64,000 nucleotides of DNA, taken from the NCBI RefSeq assembly GCF_964204645.1, contig NC_134030.1, positions 11,158,278 through 11,222,277 of the forward strand. Reading direction: 5' to 3'. Shown in pieces: positions 43,437-55,252 of this stretch. How positions within the stretch are numbered: position 1 is the stretch's first letter; every line of letters begins with the position of its first letter. The position numbers and the translations under genes are program-made. Under the pieces are notes generated by a model. The model was not told where the DNA came from, made no database searches, and was given only the letters and a program-made list of their open reading frames with translations. Source of the stretch: Tubulanus polymorphus (taxonomy: Eukaryota; Nemertea; Palaeonemertea; Tubulaniformes; Tubulanidae).

Positions 43437-44801
43437 CTACATTTTTGATTACGACTCTGAGCAACGCGATTTACTAATCAACGGTTTTCAACACGGTTTC
43501 CGCATCGACAGTTTTTTCGGGGGACCAATCGCAAGCCGCGGTATCACAAATTTAAAGTCGGCTAGGGATCATCCCGATGTGGTTCGGGAAAAGATTACGA
43601 AAGAACTTAATTTAGGGAGAGTTAGGGGTCTCTTCAGTGACCCATTTATGCCAGATGGTGCTCCGATTCATGTTTCGCCCCTCGGCGTCGTGCCTAAAAG
43701 CTCGGGGGGTTTAGGGTTATCCATCACCTGTCCTACCCAAAGGGTTCTTCGGTTAACGACTTTGTCCCCGTGGATGCATCCACCATTAAAAATTCAACTA
43801 TTCAAGATCAATCGATATAATCAAATCTCTGGGTCCGGACGTTTACCTTGCAAAAACAGATATCGAATCCGCGTTTCGCATTATCCCCATAAGCGAGTTT
43901 GACACCATTGTTGGGCTTTACCTTGGACGGCAAGTTTTATGTTGATGCTGTTTTGTCGATGGGGGCCTCTAGTTCGTGCGCTATTTTCGATCGTTTCTCG
44001 TCTCTTTTAAAGTGGGTAGCTCTTCATAAGTTAGGGTGCTCTTTCGCTGTACATATTCTTGACGATTTTCTGCTCATTGCAAAAGGCGAGCTCAAGTGCA
44101 AGCATGATCTAAACAACTTTCTACGACTATGTCACGAGATAGGTGTGCCCATTAAGCTAGATAAGACGTTCCCACCCGTTCGCCAGTTAACGTTCGCCGG
44201 AATCATGATCGATGCCGTTTTGCGGGAGGCGCGTTTACCTGAAGATAAATTACTCAAATGCCGCACCTTAGTGGATCAATTTTTAGATAAGTGTAAGGTA
44301 ACTTTACGCCAATTACAATCGTTGATTGGCACTCTGAACTTTGCATGTGCCGTTATAGTGCCTGGCCGTCCCTTTCTCCGGAGACTGATTGATCTGACGG
44401 TCGGCGTGCCTCATAAGTCATTTCACATTACGCTCACGGCCGAGTCCAAAAAAGATCTCCACGTCTGTCGTGTTTTTCTCGCAGGCTTCAACGGCAAGTC
44501 GTTTTTCATAGACGACAGGAGATTGACTAACGAACGGTTGAACCTTTATACCGACTCGGGGCTATATTTGGGCCCCATTGGTTCAGTGGCGCCTGGCCGA
44601 CCAGACGGCCAAAAATTACTCCATTGCAGTTCTAGAGCTGTACCAAATTGTAGCGGCTCTGGCCGTTTGGGGTGAGCAATGGCAGAATAAGACCATATGT
44701 TTTCATTCTGACAATCAAGCGGTTGTTCATGTCATCAATCGTCAGTCTTCACGGGACAGAGCCATGATGACCCTTGTCCGGAAAATGGTATCGTAATTTG
44801 T
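43437..44801 (+). pseudogene. Reverse transcriptase and RNase H of the YR retroelement, frameshifted
   Basis: Fragments in three frames. The first has 'LINGFQHGFRIDSFFGGP' and 'SPLGVVPKSSGG'. After a shift near 43706 the fingers/palm region continues in another frame, with a stop. From 43899 come 'TLDGKFYVDAVLSMGASSSCA' (two segments) and the catalytic 'HILDDFLLIA', then thumb. RNase H follows: 'LNLYTDSG', and in another frame 'AVLELYQIVAAL' and 'CFHSDNQAVVHVIN'. At least three frameshifts make it non-functional. Confidence 0.8.
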
Positions 44802-44908
44802 TTAAAACGTAACATTGTTTTCCTCAGTGAGCATATACCAGGCCATCTTAATATTCTACCGGACTTCCTCTCTCGTTTTCAGTACCGCAGATTCCACTGG
44901 GCGGCACC

Positions 44909-45852
44909 GTGGGTCGACTCGGTCCCAACGGAGGTCCCTCGTCCTTGGCTCCCGGCAGGTATAGGCCCACTATAGACAAACTGCTGGCTGCTGCGCTTAG
45001 TCCAGCTACGACCAGAGCATACGATCGCGCGTGGGGTAGGCTTGCCACTTTCGGTGCTCATTCGGGTACCGACATATCTATACCAGTGGCCGCGACCACA
45101 ATTAACTTATTCATCGCTCACTTGCACGAAACTATCAGCGTCCGCCATATCCTCATCCTTTTCGGCTATTTCTTATTTTCATAAAATACGAGGGGCCCCG
45201 ATCCCTGCAGATCATTTGTAACACAGAAACTAGTAGCGGGCGTGAGGAATTTGTCTCACAACCGCGACGTCCGATTGCCCATTACTCCCGTCATTATGTC
45301 TCGCTTGCTCGGTCATCTTTCTTCGTCGGAGGAGGCCTTGTCCAGTAGCCGCTTAGTGCAGTCAGTTATGATCGTGGCATTTTGTGGATATTTTCGCATC
45401 GGCGAGTTATTACCCAGGGCTCTTGCCTCAGCGGGGGACGTGATACAGCTTCGAGATGTCACCGTCACGCCTTCTGGTCTTCAGATTATCGTACGCAAAT
45501 TCAAACATAGCTCTCGCGTTGGCCCGCAGGTCATTCAGGCCGAATATTTGTCGCTACCCGTAGACATGGATTTGGCTCTCATTATCTCGGATTATTTACG
45601 TTACAGAGGGCCCTTCCCTGGTCCGCTCTTTATAGATTGTTCCGGTAAGCCGTGGCTGCGCCGTGCGTTCGAGAGGCGTCTCGCAGTCTTGCTACATGGC
45701 TGCAAGCTTTCCACTTCCCTTTACAAGGGCCACTCTTTTCGCATCGGAGCGGCTACCAGCGCAGCAGCCAGGGGGTCCCCGATGCGCAGATAAGGGCAGC
45801 TGGCCGCTGGGGGTCGGAAGCTTACCGCAAGTTTATAAGGCTGTCTAGGTAG
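44909..45852 (+). pseudogene. Tyrosine recombinase of the YR retroelement, frameshifted
   Basis: The N-terminal SAM-like part 'ALSPATTRAYDRAWGRLATFG' is followed by a broken joint (45182-45241), then the catalytic part. That has Arg in 'FCGYFRIGELL', 'GHSFRIGAAT' (H-x-x-R), and after a last frameshift near 45790 'AGRWGSEAYRKFIR' with the catalytic Tyr. All key residues survive, but in separate frames. The enzyme would have circularised or integrated cDNA. Confidence 0.8.
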
Positions 45853-45857
45853 TCTCT

Positions 45858-46228
45858 GTGGGCTCAGCCACATATGGGTGGCTGTGTGGCATTTTCTGAG
45901 CCCACTTTGGCGTATTAACTCATTAATTAATTAGGTCAAACAGCTAGGGCGTTTGACTTCGTCTTAATATTACGTAACTCTGTATTATTCATCTCCATAA
46001 CTAGGTCAAAACAGCTAGGGCGTTTTGGCCATAATTTTATGATTTTATGTTTATAATATCATTGTCTAAATATTAGTTAATAAGTTTGTAATGGTTTTTT
46101 GTATACGTCAAAAACAGCTAGGGCGTTTTTGACATTTCTAATTTTTATGTTTTGTATATAATAAACGTCAAGTAGCTAGGGCGCTTGGCCTTTTCATCAT
46201 AAACGTCAAGCAGCTAAGGCGCTTGGCC
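45858..46228. repeat. Hairpin array at the 3' end of the YR retroelement
   Basis: A first inverted repeat GTGGGCTCAG...CTGAGCCCAC spans 45858-45905. Five hairpins with a shared loop (C/T)AGCTA(G/A)GGCG follow at 45935-45957, 46005-46029, 46107-46133, 46167-46189 and 46205-46227. Their stems are GTCAAA/TTTGAC, GTCAAAA/TTTTGGC, GTCAAAAA/TTTTTGAC, and GTCAAG/CTTGGC twice. Changes on one side of the stem are matched on the other. Confidence 0.85.
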
Positions 46229-46470
46229 TTTTCATCTTCGGGTCGTTTCTGTTGCAAAAATTTGATTCCGCGTTCTGTGTTTTCTGTGTGTCCATCTGCC
46301 TTATGCGTATAGATCCTAGCGAACATGAACAAATGTGTCGATAAGCCGATCAATATCGACCATTATATTTCTCTATTTTTAATTTTTTTCAAAGCATATC
46401 AATGATGCTGCTGAACAGAAAGCTAATTATTCTGCTTTGCAGGTATAATCAATTTTTTTTCTGTGAATAG

Positions 46471-47001
46471 ATAAAGTGGTGTTTAGGAACGTCTTGAAAA
46501 ACCAAAGGTTTAGAATTGGAAACGTAGAACTTGGTTCACACGACAACCAATCGGTAAACAGCATGTTGTTCACCGGGAAGTCGTGGGTACAGTTTGATAT
46601 GGGAGCATTACACTATGTAAATTCAGGTTATTATTATACTGTGCATCGTGTTAGTCTACTAGTCTCAAGACAAAAAGATAGTACTTTTTAAAATGACATT
46701 ACTTGGCTGGTTCAAATTTAAATTTCTTGTTATTCAACGTTATGCGTAAAAAGTGTGCTTTCTTTTATAGTGGTTTTAGCAACAGATAACGTAACCATTC
46801 GTGGCATCGCCGTTCGAGTAACGACTTCCACGTTCTGGAAGGCGGATCTGTTTATATGCGATGGTATACAACATAATGATTCATATCAAATCGAAATTCA
46901 CTGCACTGTTCCAAAATTTGGACGTTTTGTAACAATTTTTCAAAAGAAGGGACATGACGAACTAATCTATCGTATATATCACGTGCAAGTTTTTGGAATA
47001 G
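46471..47001 (+). CDS. Two exons: fucolectin/F5-8C-like carbohydrate-binding module
   Basis: Exons 46471-46626 and 46771-47001, both phase 1-1. The first has 'FRIGNVELGS', 'SMLFTGKSWVQFDMGAL', matching the 'G..V.FDLG' core of fucolectin (FTP) and discoidin folds. The second has 'TIRGIAVRVTT', 'CTVPKFGRFVTIFQ' and the final 'YRIYHVQVFG', the typical last strand (CEVEVFG in relatives). A complete module divided over two exons; ligand unknown. Confidence 0.7.
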
Positions 47002-47278
47002 GTGCGTATTTTCAGTCCACAATCCTCACAGATTGTCTGATGGAAACAAACTTTTACGTAGTGGAATTAGTATTCATTTCATTAAGGAAAACTCCCAAGA
47101 AATTTGAGACCAAATAAAAGAGTTTTGACTCAATAATTCCATGCCCCATTATCAAAATCATCATAGAATAGAATCGAAATATCAAACACTCCCTTTTTCT
47201 TGTATAGCGGGTGTCTCTCAATTAAATCAGACGGTCATTTTTTTGGAAATCGTAGTGTGTATTTTCCGTATTATCTAG

Positions 47279-47430
47279 GGTTCGAACGTATGGAGGATGC
47301 CTTAGGGATCGGGTCAAACCTAGTAACAGACGACCAGATTACATCAAGTTCTGGTATCCCGGGAGACGTCAAGATGGTTCCTCCAAACACTGCCTGGTGT
47401 GCTACCAATGAACTTCAAATGTACCTGCAG
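47279..47430 (+). CDS. Exon: first part of an F5/8 type C (discoidin) domain
   Basis: Acceptor TTATCTAG (phase 1) and donor CAG|GTAAAT (phase 0). Encodes 'DALGIGSNLVTDDQITSSSG' and 'NTAWCATNELQMYLQ', the hallmark start of discoidin domains (PLGIES..I.D.QI.ASS and W.A......YLQVDLG). The domain should continue in following exons; the matching last part is at 51486-51645. Confidence 0.75.
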
Positions 47431-48860
47431 GTAAATGATACTCTGGGAGAGGACAATCACGTGTGATGGCAGTGAGAGCGTAAGCGTACACGCAGTCGTT
47501 CCACGGTGTTCTCATATCGTGGAATGACGGAATCGCGGAATTTTTTAAAAACAAGGAATTTCTTCACTTTCACTATAAATAGATATCGGGATTTCCCGCG
47601 GGGATACCCATGTCAGATAAGGCACCGGACCAATCGATGCACTCAGTTAGCTTCCAAATACACTGTTAGCACGCAATTTTATCTGACATTATTCTGTGAT
47701 ATCGTTCACTGGCTGCCAGTTACCAGCCGCAGCAGCAGTCAGAATGTAGTCGGACAAAGAGATCGGCACCAGGTCAAACATCGGTTATCAAAGTTAATCG
47801 ACATTTTGCGATCTTAGTAGATTTGAGCACGGTCGCCCTTTAGACCCAAGGAATCAACACGAAGAAGCAACTAAGTAACAGATTTCTCTTCACAAATAAC
47901 GGAGTTTAAAAGATATTATCTTATAGATAATCAACACGGAGAAGCAACTAAGTAACAGATCTCTCTTCACAAATAACGGAGTTTAAAAGATATTATCTTA
48001 TAGATAATCTTTAATATCATTCAACTTTTATCTCTTCTAGATACACCGCACTCTCATTAATCACAAGTTAGATGCACGTGACGCATTAAAAACCGATGCC
48101 AGAATCAGTGAATCTGTTTTCGTCTGATATCGTCCATTTTGGGATAATTCTCTTAACCGTTTATAAACATACCTCAGTTTGGTCTTAATACGACCAGTGA
48201 AACAGTGCAGGCTAAATAAACCATCGTATCCATTTTAAAATGCAACATTTATTAAATCAGTTAAACGTTTATTAATGGTATCATACACAGAACTCGTGGA
48301 TGTGGTCCTACCCGACGCACTACTTTGGGTACAGACCTGATGCACACGTTTAAATGATCGGTTCAGCAGTCAATGTTGATAGATTAATTGCCTACGTAGG
48401 TAATTTATTTTCTCGTTGGGAAGTAACGTTAATTTGTTGAGTGATGATAGCAATAGATTAGCACATATGCCTACCAGGTACCGGTGAAAACATCCGTCCG
48501 GTGGCTTTTCCAACAAGGGGTATCCCGTGGAAAAGCACAGTTACTATGTATAGTGAAAATGAAGAAATACCGTGTTTTTGGAAAATTCCGCGATTCCGTG
48601 ATTCAGCGATATGTCAACACCGGTCTTTTTCCAGTGTGAATTTATTGTAAAATATCCATTTCGATTTTTCGTGCAGAGGAAACGGGGTTCGACAAAATTA
48701 CTACTTAAGCTTCTGGGCCCGGTTTCACGAAAAAGTTAAACTCAAAAAGCTGTTTATCTTGAAATTGGTACTATTATCCAAATTATAGTGTACGCGACAT
48801 TCTATATGTATTAGGTTGATTTCCGGCGAGAAATATTTATGACCATGTTTTCAACTAAAG

Positions 48861-49063
48861 TTCCTTCTGGAAATGAAGTGCGTTTCGTTGATGGTCTGGC
48901 ATTTATGTGGAAGGAAACATCAACCGGAAAAAGAATATGGTATACGGAACCACCATTTAAGCACAGGGTAAATTGCAAGGTCAAAGCTCGTTATACCGCC
49001 ATCCGTAATACCGCAAAATTCACCTATTGCCAAGAATTTCCTTTTGCACGGTACATTTTGTAC
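48861..49063 (+). CDS. Candidate exon between discoidin halves
   Basis: Open from an AAAG acceptor at 48860 to a strong donor TAC|GTAAGT, with a basic, aromatic-rich product ('VRFVDGLAFMWKETSTGK', 'FTYCQEFPFARYIL'). The end phase (0) fits the exon at 51486. The content does not match the usual discoidin middle. Supported only by splice sites and position. Confidence 0.35.
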
Positions 49064-50414
49064 GTAAGTGTATGTAAATAGCTTTCCTTATACCACCTCT
49101 CACCATCCGCCATAACGCCAACGAAATCGTCGAACAGTCCTATTCAAACGCATAGAGAAAACACTCGTTATACTGTTGTGGTGGAGTTACCACCATTTGT
49201 TATTGTTCTTCACCAACTGTTATGTTGCTGAATGTCCACCAGTATTGTGTGCAGTGTTGGCAAATCTTCTTACTTGCGTTGTTGGTCGCACCCGCTTGTA
49301 ATCCTCTTTGTAGAACAACTCAAACGACCTCTTGAGTAATTATCTATTCGTATTTATTCTCTCTTACCCAGTTGTGTACAATCTTTCTCCCTCAAGTATT
49401 TGTCTCTCTAAAACCTCCCTCTCTTCTCTTCAGCCTTCTCAAACCTCTAAGCTTTCTACTAACAAGATGACTTCAAAGTCCTGGGGTTCGAAGGAGCAAA
49501 GTCTGATGTACAAATTATAAATCACATATAAGAAAGGCAAATTATGAAGAGAAATTGATATTCCATTAGATAAGTTTTTTTAAGAAAATTCAATTTGTTT
49601 TCCGTTTGCATTGCGCACGTGGTTATGTTATTGTTTACATCTGACGTCATCGATAAAATAAGGCGCGCAGCTGAGCCTGCCTGTCAATCAACATAATTGG
49701 TTTACACTAAAAATGCGCTTACTTAAAAAACTATGTAGTGTATCAATCTAGAATTTTCGGCACAATATCCGATACTAAATACCTTACTTTAAAGGTTTAT
49801 TTGGTGTAAATCGTATCACAAATATTTCTGATATTTTGTTCTTAACTTTTGAAGTGGAAGCCGGTGTCGGCATCATCAACGTGTGTATGGCTGTACGTAC
49901 GGGTACTGGCGCTTTAACAGGCTCAGCATTGATGGTGTATTTATGCACGAGTAGATGTAATGATTTGTTTTAACCAACCGCTAAATCGGCATTCATTACG
50001 CATGATTTTAGAAAATGATATTATTCAGAGTATTTGAATATATCTATCATGATAATTATAATATTCTTAAGACAAGTGAATTACGTATGTGGACCTATTT
50101 CATTGAGGCGTATCACTCAATCTGAAAAAAAATCTTCCGATCCTGTCACGTGACTTCATGACTGCAACTTGACGATAAGCTTTGGTTCTCATTCTTCGAA
50201 CCAAAACCATCTTCTTTTAGATCGTTTACTATTTAGTAACGAGTTCAGGCCCTCTTCTCTTTTGCGCATGGCTTGGTATTTACGGATTGTTACGTATTCA
50301 TACGTCAAGATAACAGCAACACTAGCCGTAAACTCCAGCCTCCGAACTAAACTGTCTAAATAGGTGGGCGGCAGAATCAAAATTTAATTAATTTAATTTA
50401 ATTTAATAAATTTA
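49064..50414. other. Intronic, no supported gene
   Basis: Non-coding sequence with a short ORF at 49332-49520 that has no features. Nothing recognised. Confidence 0.4.
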
Positions 50415-50954
50415 AACGAGTTTAATGCATCCGAGAGACAACCAAAATTGTTATCGTTTATATGATAGTTTATTTGTTACCAAGCATTTTTAGCAACAAT
50501 GCAACCTTGATTTGTGGTATCAGTCACCATGGAAACTGCGTCTGAACATAGCCATTGTTGGAATAATTTTTCTGTTTTGGCAGGTTTTTGTTGTGCCCAT
50601 AGAAACCGTAGTAACGAACTATCAAGTAAAATATAATTTTGCAAAGAATGCCCAAAAACTATATCTTTCAGTAAAGATAACTGAATAATTTACCTCCATC
50701 GAAAAGAGCGGCTCAATATCATTTGGAATCGATATTTTGTTTGCTATTCTCCTTCGTCATATATGGCAAACAAACGCATTAGAAATATTGTATTGATAAT
50801 AGTTATTCCAACAATGGCTGCGTTTAGACGCAGTTTCCATGATGACTGATACCATAAATCAATGTTGCATTGTTGCTAAAAATGATTGGCAACAAATGAA
50901 CTATCATATAAACGATAAACATTTTGGATGTCTCTCGGTTGCATTAAACTCGTT
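50415..50954. mobile_element. Inverted-repeat element (MITE-like)
   Basis: Ends AACGAGTTTAATGC / GCATTAAACTCGTT with about 140 bases of further inverted similarity. This includes GTTATCGTTTATATGATAGT, AGCAACAATGCAACCTTGAT and GCCATTGTTGGAATAA and their complements at 50800-50930. The interior is about 240 bases and non-coding. Target duplication uncertain. Confidence 0.75.
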
Positions 50955-51485
50955 AAAAAAGCTACATTTTTCGATTCTGCCACCCTTCTAAAACTACTAA
51001 ACTATCTTCCAAAAATTATACCGCAAACGATTTTGCGTCAACGATCTTTTCCATCTGTTATGTTAAGAATCGATACGTGTGGTTGGCTGTATCACACATC
51101 TACAGGATCATTTTTTTCTATCATCCAAATGAAATAAACTAACGCCTTCACGCTTCCTAAATTAAGATTAATTGATGTCAATTCTGGATTTGGTCAATAG
51201 TTATGTCTTGTATACTTTGTCAACTCTCGTGATCACCATTTCGTTTTGCACCACATTCGTTATACCGCCAAAATCTTTACAGCCCCGAGGCTTACGTTAT
51301 AACGAGCTTTGAATGTATATGATATATCATGCCTTTTACATGCGTCAAATATTTCAAATTTGTGTACACTTGGAATAGAACCGTACTTCGATAATTTTAT
51401 TTCAGAATGAATTAAACCCGCTACTGCGTCGTGATTTGAATGATTGCATATATCGGTCATTTTTAGAAATATTTACCTTTTACAG

Positions 51486-51645
51486 AAAATATTTTCACCA
51501 GCTGGCGTCATAGAGAATTCTATGGAGATGTTTTTTGGTCTTCAGCGACCTATAAAAACTACTCTAGTTCAGTTCTTTGTAGTATCATTCCACAACATCG
51601 CTTGCTTGCAACTAGAAGTGCATGGATGGTTTATTGGTGGAAATC
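51486..51645 (+). CDS. Exon: last part of a discoidin domain
   Basis: Acceptor TTTTACAG (phase 0), donor C|GTGAGT (phase 1). 'VIENSMEMFFGLQRPIKTTLV' in two pieces and 'NIACLQLEVHGW' correspond to the end of F5/8C domains (N.L..PI.ARYIRI.P..W....LR.EL.GC). The phase matches the donor at 47430, or the candidate exon at 49063. Confidence 0.65.
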
Positions 51646-51984
51646 GTGAGTATGTCCTGGAACATTTTAGCTCGACTTCTGTTAAATGGACAACAAAGGA
51701 AAATCACTGGTTGTCGAACAGTTATTATGATTCATCATATGAATCTTTTTCTTTTTCGATCTTAAAATAGGGATTGTCCCCATTATTTATTTATTTGGCT
51801 GGTAAATTTTGTTTGATTTTTCGATTGAGTGTCCCTTACAGACCCACCACACCTGCCGGGAGCGAAACAGGGGGTTTGATTTTGAAATCGGAAATCTTAT
51901 GAATGAATCTTAACGAGAATTCTAACCGTTGGCATACATATCGAAAGATTTATGAAAAGAATTATCTTTTGTGTTATTTTCTAG

Positions 51985-52205
51985 TAAGTGGGCATTTCAA
52001 AACTGGAATCGTCGATTATAAGTTGTGGCAAATTGGTTATGAGTGGACCATCGCTGCTCCGGAGAATTTATATTACCTCATCGAATATCCTATTCAACAC
52101 ATCCCAAGACCAGTTACGATGGTAATCCCGAGATTCAAAGCAATTTTCCTACTTCGCTCGATTTATCATATCGCTGATATTCGAATATGGGCTTTGACCT
52201 TATAG
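51985..52205 (+). CDS. Exon: fucolectin-like half module, possibly terminal
   Basis: Starts in phase 1 after TTTTCTAG and is open to a TAG at 52203. 'DYKLWQIGYEWTIAAPE' and 'IPRPVTMVIPRFKAIFLLRS' followed by 'IADIRIWAL' resemble the second half of a fucolectin/discoidin fold (RYVTIQ...L.L.DVRVWA). No donor is seen before the stop, so this may close one gene or be a damaged exon. Confidence 0.5.
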
Positions 52206-52554
52206 TTATCGTATGGTTGAATTGTTTCCGTGACCTACGACACAACATTGAAAGTGATTCGCCATACTGATTTCCCCAAAACAATCATTATTCCATGATA
52301 CAGATCTAGTAGACTAGAATACCCGCCCAAGGCGGATGGCATGGGGGGCAAATGTGAAAAAAAGAAGTTACAGCAAGAATAAGTTATTTTTTTGAATGAG
52401 CTTTCTTACAAATAACTGAGAAATAAAAAAAAACAAAATGTCTAAAAATTTCAAAAAATCAAAACTTTGTAGGTGAACTTGGCATCCACTGTTAGATTTC
52501 ATCCGTCTTATTTCGAATTTATCAATGCATACCGTCGATCATGATTGATTTACA

Positions 52555-52792
52555 ATGTATTTTAAGGAAAGATTCAAAGATAATTGGTTTAGAAATTCGA
52601 CCACTACCACGCGGGTATTTGAGGTTCATCACATTGGTCTTGACGGCAGTAAGAAAACCAGTACATTCGATGAACTACCGACGTTGGTTGTGAACAGAAA
52701 TGAAACTCTCCTCTTTCGGATAATTGTCAGACTTTCCGACAGCATATTTTCCGCCAAAGGTTTTTGGCTTAGATTAAATGTGACAGAAATAG
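52555..52792 (+). CDS. Candidate exon, beta-rich extracellular segment
   Basis: An open frame with two N-x-S/T sites ends at a phase 1 donor (G|GTAGGA, 52793). 'LPTLVVNRNETLLFRIIVRL' and 'GFWLRLNVTEI' suggest beta strands, possibly CUB-like. The acceptor is not clear, so the left boundary is only the first ATG of the frame. Confidence 0.4.
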
Positions 52793-53668
52793 GTAGGAAC
52801 TTCAATCCCCGGTGTCGTCGCTTCAGGTATAAACGGAATCGTGGAACCTTCCAATAACGAATCGCTTGGGCATATGGGTACCGGGAAGTTTAATACACTA
52901 CTACAGATTCGAACCATAAAGTAATAGACCGGATTTTCAAATAAAAGGCCTTATTCAACAGTCTTTCTCGTGACGGCATATCACGATGAACCATGTCATT
53001 TGACAAGTAATATTGGACTTTCACTATGCCACATTAGTAAGCGTTAGAACTACTTTAAGATAAACTGCTGTCACGAGGCCAACTATACCGGCTCACACCT
53101 GATGGTGGCAAGAGTCGCATAGTGTAGTGTACTTTGCTAATTTCTTTAGCAAATTGACAACACAGAAATGAAAGTCCCGCAGCCTTAAAAGACTTCAGGC
53201 ACCCAAATATCAGGAACTGTGGGTAGTACTACAATTTTCAATAAGGTATGAGGGGATTAAGCTTTCAAATCAGAATACAAGCTATATATACTATCTTGCC
53301 ACGCTAGAGGTGCACGTATACAATTGGTACGGCGGTAGAGTACCGCTATTACAATTCTGATAAAATTCAAACTGCAGGTAGAGAAAGATTGAGTGAAGAC
53401 TGCTGTTAGGCATGACTTAAAACCGATTAGAAACATTTTGTACACTAAATAATCTTTGATTATCATTGAAAGAAATATACCCGAGATATTCCGGATAATA
53501 CAATTGTTTTGATAGCTTATATTCGACGTTATTGAACTAATTCCGCAGAATCTATATACTTAGTGAAGACATCGGTACAAAGAAGGGATGAATCTAACTT
53601 TTTACTGAAAATTATGAAATTGTATCCATCATCTTTTCTTTTATCGTATCTTACTTTATTCTTTGAAG

Positions 53669-54085
53669 ATTGCCCAGGATACGGATTCTTCGATGGGACT
53701 GATTCTTCTATTCGGAAGCTGGAAAAAGAATGTAGTATATTTGCGTCACCGCTGTTCCCGGTCAGGCATGGGCGGTCATTATCCATCACATGGCACATCA
53801 AACTTAGATTATTTAGTAACTTCATTAAACTTACCTTCTACCAATTCGAATTAAAATCGTCTTCTGGTGGGTGCGCCGTTAACTACTTGGGCGTTTTACA
53901 AATAACAGGCTCCTTTGAACGGTTCTGTAACAACCATTTGCCACCTAGCGCTATTTTCAGTGATTGGCATATGTTGACAATCAATATGACTGTTAGCGGA
54001 TCATCTCCGAGAGGAACGGGATTTTTAGCAAATTACCAATCACTCGCCACTGTATACGATAAATATCTCGGAGGAAATGAATCAG
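53669..54085 (+). CDS. Exon: CUB domain
   Basis: Phase 1 acceptor (TTTGAAG). 'ECSIFASPLFPVRHGRSLSI' and 'TWHIKLRLFSNFIKLTFYQFEL' (given in part), 'GCAVNYLGVLQI', 'FERFCNNHLPPSAIFSD' and 'TGFLANY' follow the CUB pattern: I.SP.FP, W.I, I.L.F..F.L, C..D.L.I, FC, and G(F)xAxY. The frame meets TAG at 54088, so splicing is required. The only phase-consistent site is CAG|GCTAGT, a GC-AG type donor. CUB domains mediate extracellular protein binding. Confidence 0.8.
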
Positions 54086-54319
54086 GCTAGTGAAATGTGA
54101 CGCAAGCTTTAGCATGTAGTAATGCAAACAGTGACGGAAATTTTATTCACTTAATTAATTAAGATATTGAAAAGACCATTATTGTGTCTTTCTTTTCTCT
54201 CCTAAAGCCATTCATTGGTTATGATTTAAATGAACGTCTAAATTTTTTCACATACATGATCATTCGTATTTTTATCCGCAATTCGTATATGTTAACTTCA
54301 TCGGTCTCTCTCATTGTAG

Positions 54320-55136
54320 CATCCAAATGTGAATCAAATTGGGTGTACCATGACGGCAATTGTTTGGGTCTACGGTCGGCTAATGAGAGCTCGTTTTTGA
54401 AGATTTTTGCTGCCAACAGACTTTGTGAAGCGGAAGGTGGTTTTCTTGCAAGCATTAAAAATGCAGACGAGGCTAAAACAATTCACTTCATCCTGATTTC
54501 CAACTTTCGGGGTCGGAAAACTCTGAGAAAAGTCTATATTGGTGATGACAAATGATTTCCATTTCTGGTTTTTTTCGTTATGGGTAACTATGTGTATAAA
54601 TCCATCTTTAACCTTTATCCCATTATTCCATTTAGGTTTGTATGATAAAACTAACACTCGAGACTTCCAATGGCTTGACAATAGTGCAGTAGGATTTACA
54701 GCATGGTGAGTTTATTCAGCAGCGTTTTTGTTTTAACACACTTGGTTCGCGTACTTCAATAATCACTAAACATAATTTCCAAATTATAAGATTCTTTAAT
54801 TCTATTATGAGCCACAACTAACAGCCATTTTCAGATGGAATAATCACAAATTAGTAGAATTTATCAAATCTAATGTGTATTACAATTCAAAATTGTTATG
54901 ATATCACTATCATCTAATCTTTACACATTATTTCATATTTCGTCCACAACAACTGGTCTTTAGGGCCATGGGGCAGCCTGATGGAGGAGCATTAGAGAGG
55001 TGTGTCTATTTAGATCAAAGGTCACTGAAACCTGATGTGTCCCGGTCAAATTGGTTCGATTTTCCGTGTGGTCGACCGACTACGAATCACTATATTTGCA
55101 AGAAACCGAGCGCAAGATTACCATCAGATGAAAGAG
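54320..55136 (+). CDS. Three exons: C-type lectin domain
   Basis: Exons 54320-54541, 54636-54705 and 54964-55136 join in frame (phases 1, 1, 2, 1). Products: 'CESNWVYHDGNCLGLRS', 'ANRLCEAEGGFLASIKNADE', 'VYIG'; 'DFQWLDNSAVGFTAW'; 'GQPDGGALERCVYLDQ', 'WFDFPCGRPTTNHYICKK'. All core cysteines and the W-x-x-GQPD junction are present. A QPD motif is the galactose-type Ca2+-site signature, but the usual WND is replaced by WFD, so Ca2+-dependent sugar binding is possible but unproven. Confidence 0.88.
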
Positions 55137-55252
55137 GTAAAAAGATTCTCGATCATTTGGGTAAAGACATTTCCTACAAAATTTCTATGACATACTTCCA
55201 ACGTCTTTAGAGCGTATGTTCAATTGGACGCAGCTTCTAACGATGCCGTCAG

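Larger units (their letters stand above)
41259..46230 (+). mobile_element. Decayed tyrosine-recombinase retroelement (Ngaro/DIRS-like)
   Basis: In order along the + strand: an SGNH-hydrolase-like ORF, a gag-like protein with a Cys/His zinc knuckle, reverse transcriptase with RNase H, and a tyrosine recombinase. Tandem and hairpin repeats follow. This gene content is known for Ngaro-type YR retrotransposons. Each ORF has at least one frameshift. The element has no integrase and no target duplication, as expected for YR elements. Its precise ends were not found; the coordinates given run from the first ORF to the last hairpin. Confidence 0.8.
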
